Counted from the stretch's first letter, positions 1-5,438 are shown. The stretch is DNA of 5,584 nt from Clostridiales bacterium (GCA_012513735.1 JAAZBR010000097.1:1-5584), one strand, 5' to 3'. A program made the numbers and translations. The notes: generated by a model not told the origin, from the letters alone.

Positions 1-305
1 CTCAAAACGGCCATCAGGCTGGGATATCCCTGCACCACCCCGACCGCCAGGATGTCCTTCAAGAAGCAGGTAAAGCCAGCCTCCTGCAGGCTTTGCAGGG
101 CGGCTTCCCCATCGGGGGCCAGCCCCCGAACGATGGTGTCGTTGGCATCCGTGGTGATCATCAGGTAGTGCAGCTCCACGCCATACTCAATGAGGTGACG
201 CATCAGGTCATTCATCCGCTCAGGCCTTTGGTCCACCAGAATGGAAAGCTGTTTGACCTGCATGCCCTGCTGACGGGGGACAAAAACCTCCACCCCGCCG
301 CTCAT
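1..305 (-). CDS. ACT-domain protein, tandem-ACT (COG4747-like), 3' end outside window
   Basis: Reading the minus strand from ATG at 305-303 gives an open frame of 101 codons to the window edge. It starts MSGGVEVF; residue 15 is a second Met, followed by VKQLSILVDQRPERM. The stretch from about residue 15 matches the first repeat of small tandem ACT proteins, which typically read VKQ(I/L)S-x-F-x-(E/D)-N-K-P-G. The part around residues 76-100 (EAGFTCFLKDILAVGVV) matches the end of ACT repeat 1 and the start of repeat 2 (typically GFTV-x-DVLAV-x-V). Such proteins are regulatory amino-acid-binding modules with no catalytic domain. The ATG overlaps the leuS stop as ATGA, so translational coupling is likely. 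Met-15 (codon 263-261) is an alternative start that fits usual family N-termini but has only a weak ribosome site. The Gly normally after the Pro in the ligand-binding turn is absent in both repeats. Family assignment is fairly firm; ligand unknown. Confidence 0.75.
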   Translation of the reverse strand, partial: MSGGVEVFVPRQQGMQVKQLSILVDQRPERMNDLMRHLIEYGVELHYLMITTDANDTIVRGLAPDGEAALQSLQEAGFTCFLKDILAVGVVQGYPSLMAVL

Positions 306-2722
306 TTGATCACCAGGTTGAGCAGACGCCCCGGTACATACACCAGCTTGACAACCTGACGGCCGTCAATCAAAGGGGCCACCTGGGGATGAAGGGGCAG
401 CTCCCTTTCGGCCTGCACCTTGTCAAGCTCGCTGTCCACCATCATGCGTCCGCGAATCTTGCCATTCACCTGAATAGCGATCTCCACCTGGTCGGCCACC
501 AGGTATTTCTCGTCGTACTGAGGCCACGGCTGCCGGTACAGCGGGTCGCCGTATCCCTGAAGCTGCCAGATCTCCTCGCAGATATGGGGGGCCACCGGGC
601 TCAGCAGCAGCAGCAAAGCCTTCAGCTCATCGGGGGTGATGCTGCCCACATCGTAATAGTCATTCACTAGACTCATCAGAGCGGCGATGGCGGTGTTATA
701 CTTCATCCGCTCATAGTCTTCGCCCACTTTTTCGATGGCGCTGTTGACCTGTACCCGCAGCCGCTTGCTGAGGCCGCGGGCCTTCTCGTCCACCATGCTC
801 TGCAGGCGCCATACCCTGTCCAAAAAGCGCTTGCAGCCGCGGGCGCCGTTGGTGTTCCATGGGATGGCCTGATCAAAGGCACCCATAAACATCTCATACA
901 TGCGGAAGGCATCGGCGCCGATCTCGTCGATCATGTCATCCGGGTTGATAACATTGCCGCGGGATTTGCTCATCTTCTCGCCGTTTTCACCCAATATCAT
1001 GCCGTGGCTGGTGCGCTTCTGGTAAGGCTCCGGCGCTTTCACCAGGCCGATGTCGTGCAGGAACAGATGCCAGAAACGGCTGTACAGCAGGTGCAGCGTG
1101 GTGTGCTCCATGCCGCCGTTGTACCAGTCTACCGGCATCCAGTAGTCAAGCGCCTCCTGGGAGGCAAAGGCATTGTCGTTGTGCGGGTCACAGTACCGCA
1201 GAAAATACCAGCTGCTGCCTGCCCACTGGGGCATGGTGTCGGTCTCCCGCTTGGCGGGCGCCTCGCACACTGGACAGGGCACGTTGACCCAGTCGTCCAT
1301 GCGGGAGAGGGGGCTTTCCCCGCTGTCTGTGGTCTCATAATGCTCTACATCCGGCAGCAGCAGCGGCAGGTCAGTTTCCTTTAGGGGAACAACCCCACAA
1401 TGGGGACAATGGATGATGGGGATGGGTTCGCCCCAGTAGCGCTGGCGGCTGAACACCCAGTCGCGCAGCTTGTAGTTGATCTTGCGCTCGCCCAGGCCCT
1501 TTTCTTCTAGATATTCGATCATGCGCTGCTTGGCCTGGGGCACAGGCAGCCCATTGAGAAAGCCGCTGTTGATGGCCACATCCTCATCGCCTGTGTTATG
1601 GACGGCCTCCTGCACATTGCCGCCGGAAAACACCGGCGTGATGGGCAGATTAAATGCCTTGGCGAACTCCCAGTCGCGGGCATCATGGGCCGGCACGGCC
1701 ATGATGGCGCCCGTTCCATAACCCATCAGCACGTAGTCGGCCACCCACACGGGAATTTCGTTGCCATTGACGGGGTTAATGGCCGCCAGGCCCTTCACCT
1801 GTACACCTGTCTTTACGTGATCCAGCTCAGAACGCTGGAAATCGCTTTTCTTGGCGGCCTCCGTGCGATAATTCAGCACCTCATCCAGATTCTGGATGCG
1901 ATCGGCCAGGCGATCCACCAACGGATGCTCCGGCGATACTACCATGTAGGTGGCACCAAACAGGGTGTCAGGCCGGGTGGTATAGACGCGCAGGGTCTCA
2001 TCACTGTCCCTGATGGAGAAATCCAGCTCGGCACCTTCGCTGCGGCCGATCCAGTTGCGCTGCTGGGCCTTAACCCGGTCGATGAAATCCACGGTGTCCA
2101 GCCCATCTAACAGCTTCTGCGCATAATGGGTGATGCGCAGCATCCACTGGTTCTTTACTTTGCGTACTACTTCACTGCCACAACGCTCGCAAACGCCATC
2201 CACCACTTCCTCGTTGGCCAGGCCACACTTGCAGCTTGTGCACCAGTTGATGGGCATCTCTGCTTTGTAGGCCAGGCCGTGTTCGTATAGCTTGAGGAAG
2301 ATCCACTGCGTCCAGCGGTAGTAGCCGGGATCGGTCGTGTTGACCTCTCGGCTGTAGTCAAAGCTGAAACCAATACGCTTTAACTGGGAGCGGAAATGGT
2401 CGATATTGTCCCGGGTGACCTTTGCCGGGTGCACATGATGCTGGATGGCGTAGTTTTCAGTGGGCAATCCAAAGGCATCCCATCCGATGGGATATAGCAC
2501 ATTGTACCCCTCCATACGCCGCTTGCGGGCGATGATATCCAGGGCCGTGTTGCTCCGCGGATGCCCCACATGAAGGCCCGCGCCCGATGGGTAGGGAAAC
2601 TCGATCAGGCAGTAGTATTTGGGCTTGCTGTAGTCTTCTGTCGCGCGGAAAGCCTGCTGCTCTTCCCAAATCTGCTGCCATTTTTTTTCAATGATTTCCG
2701 GTTGATAGGGCACTGAAAACAT
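302..2722 (-). CDS. leuS: leucyl-tRNA synthetase (class I)
   Basis: Complete 806-aa cytoplasmic LeuRS, the usual bacterial length, which charges tRNA-Leu with leucine using ATP. Visible in order: class I HIGH motif as HVGH at residues 51-54; a first zinc ribbon with C161, C164, C178 and C181; the CP1 editing domain with TTRPDT at 248-253 and the editing aspartate in HDARD (D347); a second CxxC pair (C439/C442 and C483/C486); the RETDTMPQWAGSSW segment at about 492-505; KMSKS at 583-587; then the anticodon-binding helices and a C-terminal domain containing QVNGKIRG. All expected active-site and editing residues are present, so it should be functional. The frame is open 24 codons further upstream, but the start at 2722 is chosen because AAGGAGG lies 7 nt ahead and the predicted transcript begins near 2744. 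It is first in a unit with the ACT gene, overlapping it by ATGA. No T-box is seen upstream. Confidence 0.98.
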   Translation of the reverse strand: MFSVPYQPEIIEKKWQQIWEEQQAFRATEDYSKPKYYCLIEFPYPSGAGLHVGHPRSNTALDIIARKRRMEGYNVLYPIGWDAFGLPTENYAIQHHVHPAKVTRDNIDHFRSQLKRIGFSFDYSREVNTTDPGYYRWTQWIFLKLYEHGLAYKAEMPINWCTSCKCGLANEEVVDGVCERCGSEVVRKVKNQWMLRITHYAQKLLDGLDTVDFIDRVKAQQRNWIGRSEGAELDFSIRDSDETLRVYTTRPDTLFGATYMVVSPEHPLVDRLADRIQNLDEVLNYRTEAAKKSDFQRSELDHVKTGVQVKGLAAINPVNGNEIPVWVADYVLMGYGTGAIMAVPAHDARDWEFAKAFNLPITPVFSGGNVQEAVHNTGDEDVAINSGFLNGLPVPQAKQRMIEYLEEKGLGERKINYKLRDWVFSRQRYWGEPIPIIHCPHCGVVPLKETDLPLLLPDVEHYETTDSGESPLSRMDDWVNVPCPVCEAPAKRETDTMPQWAGSSWYFLRYCDPHNDNAFASQEALDYWMPVDWYNGGMEHTTLHLLYSRFWHLFLHDIGLVKAPEPYQKRTSHGMILGENGEKMSKSRGNVINPDDMIDEIGADAFRMYEMFMGAFDQAIPWNTNGARGCKRFLDRVWRLQSMVDEKARGLSKRLRVQVNSAIEKVGEDYERMKYNTAIAALMSLVNDYYDVGSITPDELKALLLLLSPVAPHICEEIWQLQGYGDPLYRQPWPQYDEKYLVADQVEIAIQVNGKIRGRMMVDSELDKVQAERELPLHPQVAPLIDGRQVVKLVYVPGRLLNLVIK

Positions 2723-2729
2723 ACGGTAT

Positions 2730-2736
2730 CCTCCTT
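2730..2736 (-). promoter_or_regulatory. Shine-Dalgarno of leuS
   Basis: AAGGAGG on the minus strand, 7 nt before the ATG at 2722-2720. It decides the leuS start against the upstream in-frame ATG at 2794, which would lie upstream of the predicted promoter. Confidence 0.9.
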
Positions 2737-2750
2737 GTATAAACACATGC

Positions 2751-2779
2751 AGTATAATCACCATGCCACTTTTTGTAAA
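2751..2779 (-). promoter_or_regulatory. sigma-A-type promoter of leuS
   Basis: On the minus strand, TTTACA (2779-2774) and TATACT (2756-2751) are separated by exactly 17 bp, each matching the -35 and -10 consensus at 5 of 6 bases. The predicted transcription start near 2744 gives a leader of only about 22 nt, just enough to hold the Shine-Dalgarno. This leaves no room for a T-box or other leader RNA if this is the only promoter. Confidence 0.75.
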
Positions 2780-2903
2780 GGCAAAGCTCGGCAAAAGGAC
2801 TGCAGAAAGCCAGACGATTCCACGGATGAGCTTGATTTGAGGGCATGGTTTTGCGCAAGCATTTTTTCCTGCATTTCAGATGCTGTTAGCGTGCTGCTGC
2901 GCC

Positions 2904-2922
2904 TTCACGAAGGTTTCATGAA
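2904..2922. promoter_or_regulatory. tandem TTCAYGAA palindromes, possible operator
   Basis: TTCACGAA (2904-2911) and TTCATGAA (2915-2922) repeat 11 bp apart, about one helical turn. The second is a perfect 8-bp palindrome and the first has only its central pair off. They lie 75-93 bp upstream of the phosphoesterase start, where a regulator could bind. I found no good -35/-10 pair for the plus-strand gene here, so function is speculative. Confidence 0.25.
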
Positions 2923-2972
2923 GATATGCGCAGGAATTCATAAACAGGTCGTACACTTTAAAAAGAATCCGC

Positions 2973-2990
2973 AAGGAGGAAGAAAGGAGA
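2973..2990 (+). promoter_or_regulatory. double Shine-Dalgarno of the phosphoesterase gene
   Basis: Two ribosome-site-like blocks lie in tandem: AAGGAGG at 2973-2979 and AAAGGAGA at 2983-2990. The second is correctly spaced (7 nt after GGAG) for the ATG at 2997 and fixes that start. The first is too far away to act directly but may act as a standby site. Confidence 0.7.
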
Positions 2991-2996
2991 TACCGT

Positions 2997-4445
2997 ATGA
3001 AGAAACTACTCGTCGTTGTGCTGCTGCTTGGACTTTTGCTGCCAGGTGCTCTTGCGCAGGAGCAAAAACCGGAACTCACCTATACCGAGCCCTACATGGT
3101 GACTTTGAACCCGGGCAGTGAAATGAATATCATCTGGCTCACCAAGGAGCCCTGCCAGGGAAGTGTTGAATACGGTCTGACCCCGGTGATGGGCGAATCG
3201 GCTACTGCCGAGCAATATGAAATCAAAGGCTTCCGTACGTCTGCAACCGCTGAAGGATTTGATCCCGATCCTGCGAAGAACCCTGAACTGCCCGTCTATC
3301 AGCTGATTGCAAAGCTTGAAAACCTGCAGCCCGGCAAGGTGTACTACTATCGCGTCACCACCACCAAGGATGGCGAAAATCAGGTTGGTAAGCGTTATTT
3401 CTTCAAAACCGCTCCGGAAAAGGGAGACGAATTCAACTTCGCACTGCTGTCCGACATGCAGCTGAAGGTGAAGACCAAGGAAACCATCCGGTTCATGGGT
3501 CAGCAGGATATTGACTTTATCCTCTTTGCTGGCGACCTGATCAACACGCCGTGGAAGGTATCCGAATGGTTCAACGTGGAAGGCTGCTTTGAAGTGCCCG
3601 CCGAGGCCGACCGCAGCTTCTTCGAGTGCCTGCACCAGGATGCCGACAACACCCGCCTTGCTCAGTACATGCCCATCTTCTATTGCCCCGGCAACCACGA
3701 AGTGGATGATCAGAGGGTGTGCACCGACAAGGAGATAGCTCAGAATCCCGATAATTGGAATTGGAGCATCTATATGCAGATGTTCCGTCCCCTTTATCCC
3801 GAACAGGATTACACTGTCAACGGCAAGCGTTACTACTCGGCCGACTATGGCGATCTGCACATATCCTCCATCAACGTACACCGCTGGCAGAGCTGGGACG
3901 GCTTTGAGTTCCCCGGCTGGATCACCTACGATGAAATCGGCCCCGACAGCGCCCAGGCTAAGTGGCTGCAGGAAGATTTGGCCAAGGCTGACAACAAGTA
4001 CAAGTGGGTCGTGATGCACTGGCATATGCTCAACCGCGGCAATGACGGCTACTTCCCCGTATCCAAGGCCGTGGAAGATCCCCAGAACCCCGGCAAGGCC
4101 ATCTATCCTGACGGCGACTATTGCTGGGACGTGCTCCGCCCCCTGTTCGAAACCTACAAGGTCAACGCCGTCAACTTCGGCCACAGCCACGTGTATGAGC
4201 GCTACCTGATCAACGGGGTTAACTATATTGAAGCAGCCTCCATCGGCAACAACTACCGCTCCAGCAACGATCCCTACCATCCTTCGGGCAACATACCGGT
4301 CGTTGAGGAAAACCACTTCCGCTCCATCATGCTGGTTAACGTAAGCGAAGAAGGTATAACCGCCCGTGGCCTGCAAGCCAGCGTTGAAGACAACGGCATC
4401 GGCTACATCGGTAGGGAGTTCGATTCCTTCACCATCGCAAAATAA
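2997..4445 (+). CDS. secreted purple-acid-phosphatase-like metallophosphoesterase
   Basis: 482 aa. Residues 1-20 are a Sec signal peptide (MKKLL, a hydrophobic run, then cleavage after ALA before QEQ). There is no lipobox Cys and no C-terminal anchor, so the product is probably released. Residues about 28-138 form a fibronectin-III-like domain as at the N-terminus of purple acid phosphatases (IIWLT, VEYGLTP, LQPGKVYYYRV, YFFKTAP). Residues about 146-400 are a calcineurin-like phosphoesterase domain with metal-binding motifs SDMQ (D153), GDLIN (D180), GNHE (N233, H234), MHWH (H341/H343) and GHSHVYER (H396, H398). The last is typical of purple acid phosphatases. Two features are atypical: motif I is Asp-x-Gln rather than Asp-x-His or Asp-x-Gly, and the motif II Tyr (GDxxY) is Asn183. 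It probably hydrolyses a phosphomonoester or diester outside the cell; substrate unknown. It is transcribed alone and ends in its own terminator. Confidence 0.9.
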   Translation: MKKLLVVVLLLGLLLPGALAQEQKPELTYTEPYMVTLNPGSEMNIIWLTKEPCQGSVEYGLTPVMGESATAEQYEIKGFRTSATAEGFDPDPAKNPELPVYQLIAKLENLQPGKVYYYRVTTTKDGENQVGKRYFFKTAPEKGDEFNFALLSDMQLKVKTKETIRFMGQQDIDFILFAGDLINTPWKVSEWFNVEGCFEVPAEADRSFFECLHQDADNTRLAQYMPIFYCPGNHEVDDQRVCTDKEIAQNPDNWNWSIYMQMFRPLYPEQDYTVNGKRYYSADYGDLHISSINVHRWQSWDGFEFPGWITYDEIGPDSAQAKWLQEDLAKADNKYKWVVMHWHMLNRGNDGYFPVSKAVEDPQNPGKAIYPDGDYCWDVLRPLFETYKVNAVNFGHSHVYERYLINGVNYIEAASIGNNYRSSNDPYHPSGNIPVVEENHFRSIMLVNVSEEGITARGLQASVEDNGIGYIGREFDSFTIAK

Positions 4446-4470
4446 TCAGCCCCTTTCCGGTTACAACTAT

Positions 4471-4506
4471 CCCCGGTACGCTGCAAAAAGCGCGCCGGGG
4501 CTTTTA
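4471..4506 (+). terminator. intrinsic terminator of the phosphoesterase gene
   Basis: CCCCGG (4471-4476) pairs with CCGGGG (4495-4500). An inner CGCT/AGCG stem closes a GCAAAA loop, and the hairpin is followed by CTTTTAT. It lies 26 nt after the TAA stop and is a textbook Rho-independent terminator. Confidence 0.9.
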
Positions 4507-4543
4507 TCTGGAACGGAACCTTCTCCATACCTTCTTCAACTGA

Positions 4544-4703
4544 TACTCATTCCAAACGGTAACGCATCGTCGCGCTGGTGTTTTTACCCCGTTGCTGTGT
4601 CGGCTGTTCGGTTGGTGTAGCGCTACTACACCTCCCTCATCTGCTTCTTGCAGCGGAGCAAAAACCCATATTGCTTTGGCTGCGTTACCGTTTTGCATGA
4701 GTA
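4544..4703. mobile_element. MITE-like palindromic element with TA flanks
   Basis: Terminal inverted repeats at 4546-4566 and 4681-4701 match at 19 of 21 positions. They are bordered by TA on each side (4544-4545 and 4702-4703), the target duplication expected of the IS630/Tc1-mariner group. The roughly 156-bp interior is too short for a transposase. Its centre is a perfect 7-bp hairpin (GGTGTAG 4614-4620, CTACACC 4626-4632), and the two halves stay weakly complementary between centre and ends, sharing for example a GTTTTT-x-C-x-CCG block. The whole element is thus one long imperfect palindrome around 4623. A minus-strand open frame crosses it (4504-4839) but looks incidental. Mobility is inferred from structure alone; a structured RNA or attenuator-like palindrome is the alternative. 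Confidence 0.6.
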
Positions 4704-4830
4704 TTACAAAGAACTGCACGACGCCATTGCCAGGCATAGGAGCCTGACTGCTGTGCACATACCTGAGACAGAGAAAACTGTGAGGGCGTATGGTGCGTGC
4801 CTCAGGTGCGGATATATAGAAACAGCATAG
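4648..4830 (+). other. uncertain small ORF or gene remnant (60 aa)
   Basis: An open plus-strand frame from TTG at 4648 runs out of the right half of the MITE-like element and ends at TAG 4828-4830. The part outside the element reads plausibly as protein (YYKELHDAIARHRSL, a charged stretch, then a CLRCGY pair of cysteines). A hairpin with a T-tract starts on its stop codon. Against it: no Shine-Dalgarno, a start inside the repeat, and a TGA in frame just before the junction if the element is removed. It may be the tail of a decayed gene. I do not recognise a family. Confidence 0.2.
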
Positions 4831-4855
4831 CCGCCTCATGCGACTATGCCGTTTT
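4825..4855. terminator. probable intrinsic terminator, possibly bidirectional
   Basis: GCATAG (4825-4830) pairs with CTATGC (4844-4849), and an inner CGC/GCG closes a CTCAT loop. On the plus strand it is followed by CGTTTTC. On the minus strand it is followed by TGTTTCTATATA, so it could also end transcripts of the zinc-ribbon gene, whose stop lies 62 nt upstream in that direction. Confidence 0.5.
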
Positions 4856-4901
4856 CAGGGATTGTATCCCCTGAGCTGAATCTGCCAATGGCAGACCTTT
4901 T
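4855..4901. other. two further hairpins downstream of the zinc-ribbon gene
   Basis: Hairpin one: TCAGGGAT, loop TGT, ATCCC with one bulged C, then TGA (4855-4874). Hairpin two: TCTGCC, loop AAT, GGCAGA (4881-4895), with CCTTTT after it on the plus strand only. Neither has a good U-tract for the minus strand. They may protect the 3' end of the zinc-ribbon mRNA or, for the second, stop plus-strand readthrough. Confidence 0.4.
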
Positions 4902-4916
4902 AAGAGTGGTTAATGC

Positions 4917-5195
4917 TTACCGGCCGGAGTGACGGGCAAAGCAGTCGCGGCAGTACACCGGACGATCGCCACGGGGCTGGAAGGGCACCTGGGTGGTGGC
5001 GCCGCATTCGTCGCAGATCACGTCGAACATCTGGCGCTCGCCGCCACGGCTGTTGTTGCGGCGGTTGGCACGGCAGGTGGGGCAACGTCCGGGTTCGTTC
5101 TGGAAGCCCTTCTCGGCGTAGAAAGCCTGCTCAGAGCCGGAGAAAACGAATTCGGCGCCGCACTCGCGGCAGGTCAGGGTTTTGTCGGTATACAT
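4917..5195 (-). CDS. double zinc-ribbon protein, CxxC-x17-CxxC family
   Basis: 92 aa, beginning MYTDKTLTC. Four CxxC pairs are intact: C9/C12 with C38/C41, and C61/C64 with C82/C85. The last two are separated by exactly 17 residues, matching the CxxC-x17-CxxC domain (RPVYCRDCF at the end). The N-terminal half (TCRECGAEF, AFYAEKGF, PGRCPTCRANRR) fits the zinc-ribbon domain usually found with it. Each half probably binds one zinc ion. Such proteins are common, small and cytoplasmic in Bacillota and of unknown function; nucleic-acid binding is a reasonable guess from the fold and the basic RANRRNNSR linker at 42-50. The start at 5195 is preferred because AAGGAGG lies 11 nt ahead; the longer frame from 5237 has no ribosome site. 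The gene has its own promoter and is divergent from rpsT. Confidence 0.88.
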   Translation of the reverse strand: MYTDKTLTCRECGAEFVFSGSEQAFYAEKGFQNEPGRCPTCRANRRNNSRGGERQMFDVICDECGATTQVPFQPRGDRPVYCRDCFARHSGR

Positions 5196-5197
5196 GA

Positions 5198-5213
5198 TTA
5201 CATGTACCTCCTT
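5198..5213 (-). promoter_or_regulatory. Shine-Dalgarno with intervening ATGTAA start-stop
   Basis: AAGGAGG (5213-5207) is followed after TAC by ATGTAA (5203-5198), a start codon directly followed by a stop, and then by the true ATG at 5195-5193. Spacing is 3 nt to the first ATG (too short) and 11 nt to the second (long). The start-stop could slow initiation or be neutral. Confidence 0.6.
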
Positions 5214-5250
5214 GATGATTTGTCCAAACCGATGCAATCGAGAGTGGTTT

Positions 5251-5323
5251 CCGTGGTTTCATCACATCAGTTACCTGACGACATCACCTGGAGGAACACC
5301 TGATCCCTGGCTTGGCACCACGG
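5251..5323 (-). promoter_or_regulatory. possibly structured leader RNA of the zinc-ribbon gene
   Basis: On the minus strand CCGTGGT (5323-5317) can pair with ACCACGG (5257-5251), closing a 59-nt domain. Inside it CGTCAG-GTAA-CTGATG (5280-5265) forms a 6-bp hairpin, including one G-U pair, with a GNRA-type tetraloop. A second AAACCAC immediately downstream offers a competing partner for GTGGT. No known riboswitch consensus was recognised. The first bases of the outer stem may precede the transcription start, so the outer pairing is uncertain. Confidence 0.35.
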
Positions 5324-5325
5324 GT

Positions 5326-5334
5326 AATATAGCA
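5326..5334 (-). promoter_or_regulatory. extended -10 promoter of the zinc-ribbon gene
   Basis: On the minus strand TGC (5334-5332) precedes TATATT (5331-5326), an extended -10 matching consensus at 5 of 6 bases. The -35 at 17 bp (TATGCA, 5354-5349) is weak, as is common with extended -10 promoters. Transcription would start near 5319, giving a leader of about 120 nt. Confidence 0.5.
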
Positions 5335-5340
5335 TACTAT

Positions 5341-5369
5341 TTGCATTTTGCATAGATTTCCTCGATAAA
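5341..5369 (+). promoter_or_regulatory. possible upstream promoter facing rpsT
   Basis: TTGCAT (5341-5346) and GATAAA (5364-5369) are 17 bp apart, each 4 of 6 to consensus. It overlaps the divergent zinc-ribbon promoter, so the two could compete. It would give rpsT a leader of about 170 nt. Weak on sequence alone. Confidence 0.25.
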
Positions 5370-5438
5370 AAAGTTCACTCTTTTTTTACATGTGTCCCGG
5401 CGAGGAAGAGGGTAGGCTAGCAGGATGCAAAAAATGAA

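Larger units (their letters stand above)
2720..2999. repeat. inverted copies of the translation-start sequence flanking the divergent intergenic region
   Basis: The leuS start region reads AAGGAGGATACCGTATG on the minus strand (2736-2720). The phosphoesterase start region reads AAGGAGATACCGTATG on the plus strand (2984-2999). Apart from one G they are identical, including the spacer ATACCGT between Shine-Dalgarno and ATG. They therefore form a 16-17 bp inverted repeat around the roughly 250-bp intergenic segment. Whether this is coincidence, a favoured initiation context or a recombination site is not decided by the sequence. Confidence 0.5.

Noticed and set aside
1598..2110. Plus-strand open frame of 170 codons inside leuS
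   Set aside because: Fully antisense to a well-conserved LeuRS region, with no ribosome site and no recognisable domain.
2720..2999. Phase-variable invertible promoter
   Set aside because: The inverted repeat exists, but inversion would remove the promoter from essential leuS, and no recombinase is in view. Kept only as an observation on the repeat.
2735..3121. Plus-strand open frame across the intergenic region
   Set aside because: It overlaps the phosphoesterase start in another frame, has no ribosome site at its ATG and crosses the leuS promoter; composition is not protein-like.
3006..4376. Long minus-strand open frame (456 codons) opposite the phosphoesterase gene
   Set aside because: It is an exact antisense of a gene with a signal peptide, all metal motifs and its own ribosome site and terminator. 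The frame is open because of codon bias. No ribosome site or recognisable domain was seen.
4504..4839. Minus-strand open frame of 111 codons
   Set aside because: It runs through the phosphoesterase terminator side, both inverted repeats and the small hairpins. No Shine-Dalgarno or family resemblance; best explained as chance translation of the MITE-like element.
4929..5303. Plus-strand open frame of 124 codons over the zinc-ribbon gene
   Set aside because: Antisense to a gene with four intact CxxC motifs. Its Ala/Gly/Val-rich composition is that of a shadow frame.
5364..5390. Intrinsic terminator from the AAAAAAG / CTTTTTT inverted repeat
   Set aside because: The stem would be almost only A-U pairs with a 6-nt loop and no GC core, so it is unlikely to terminate transcription.
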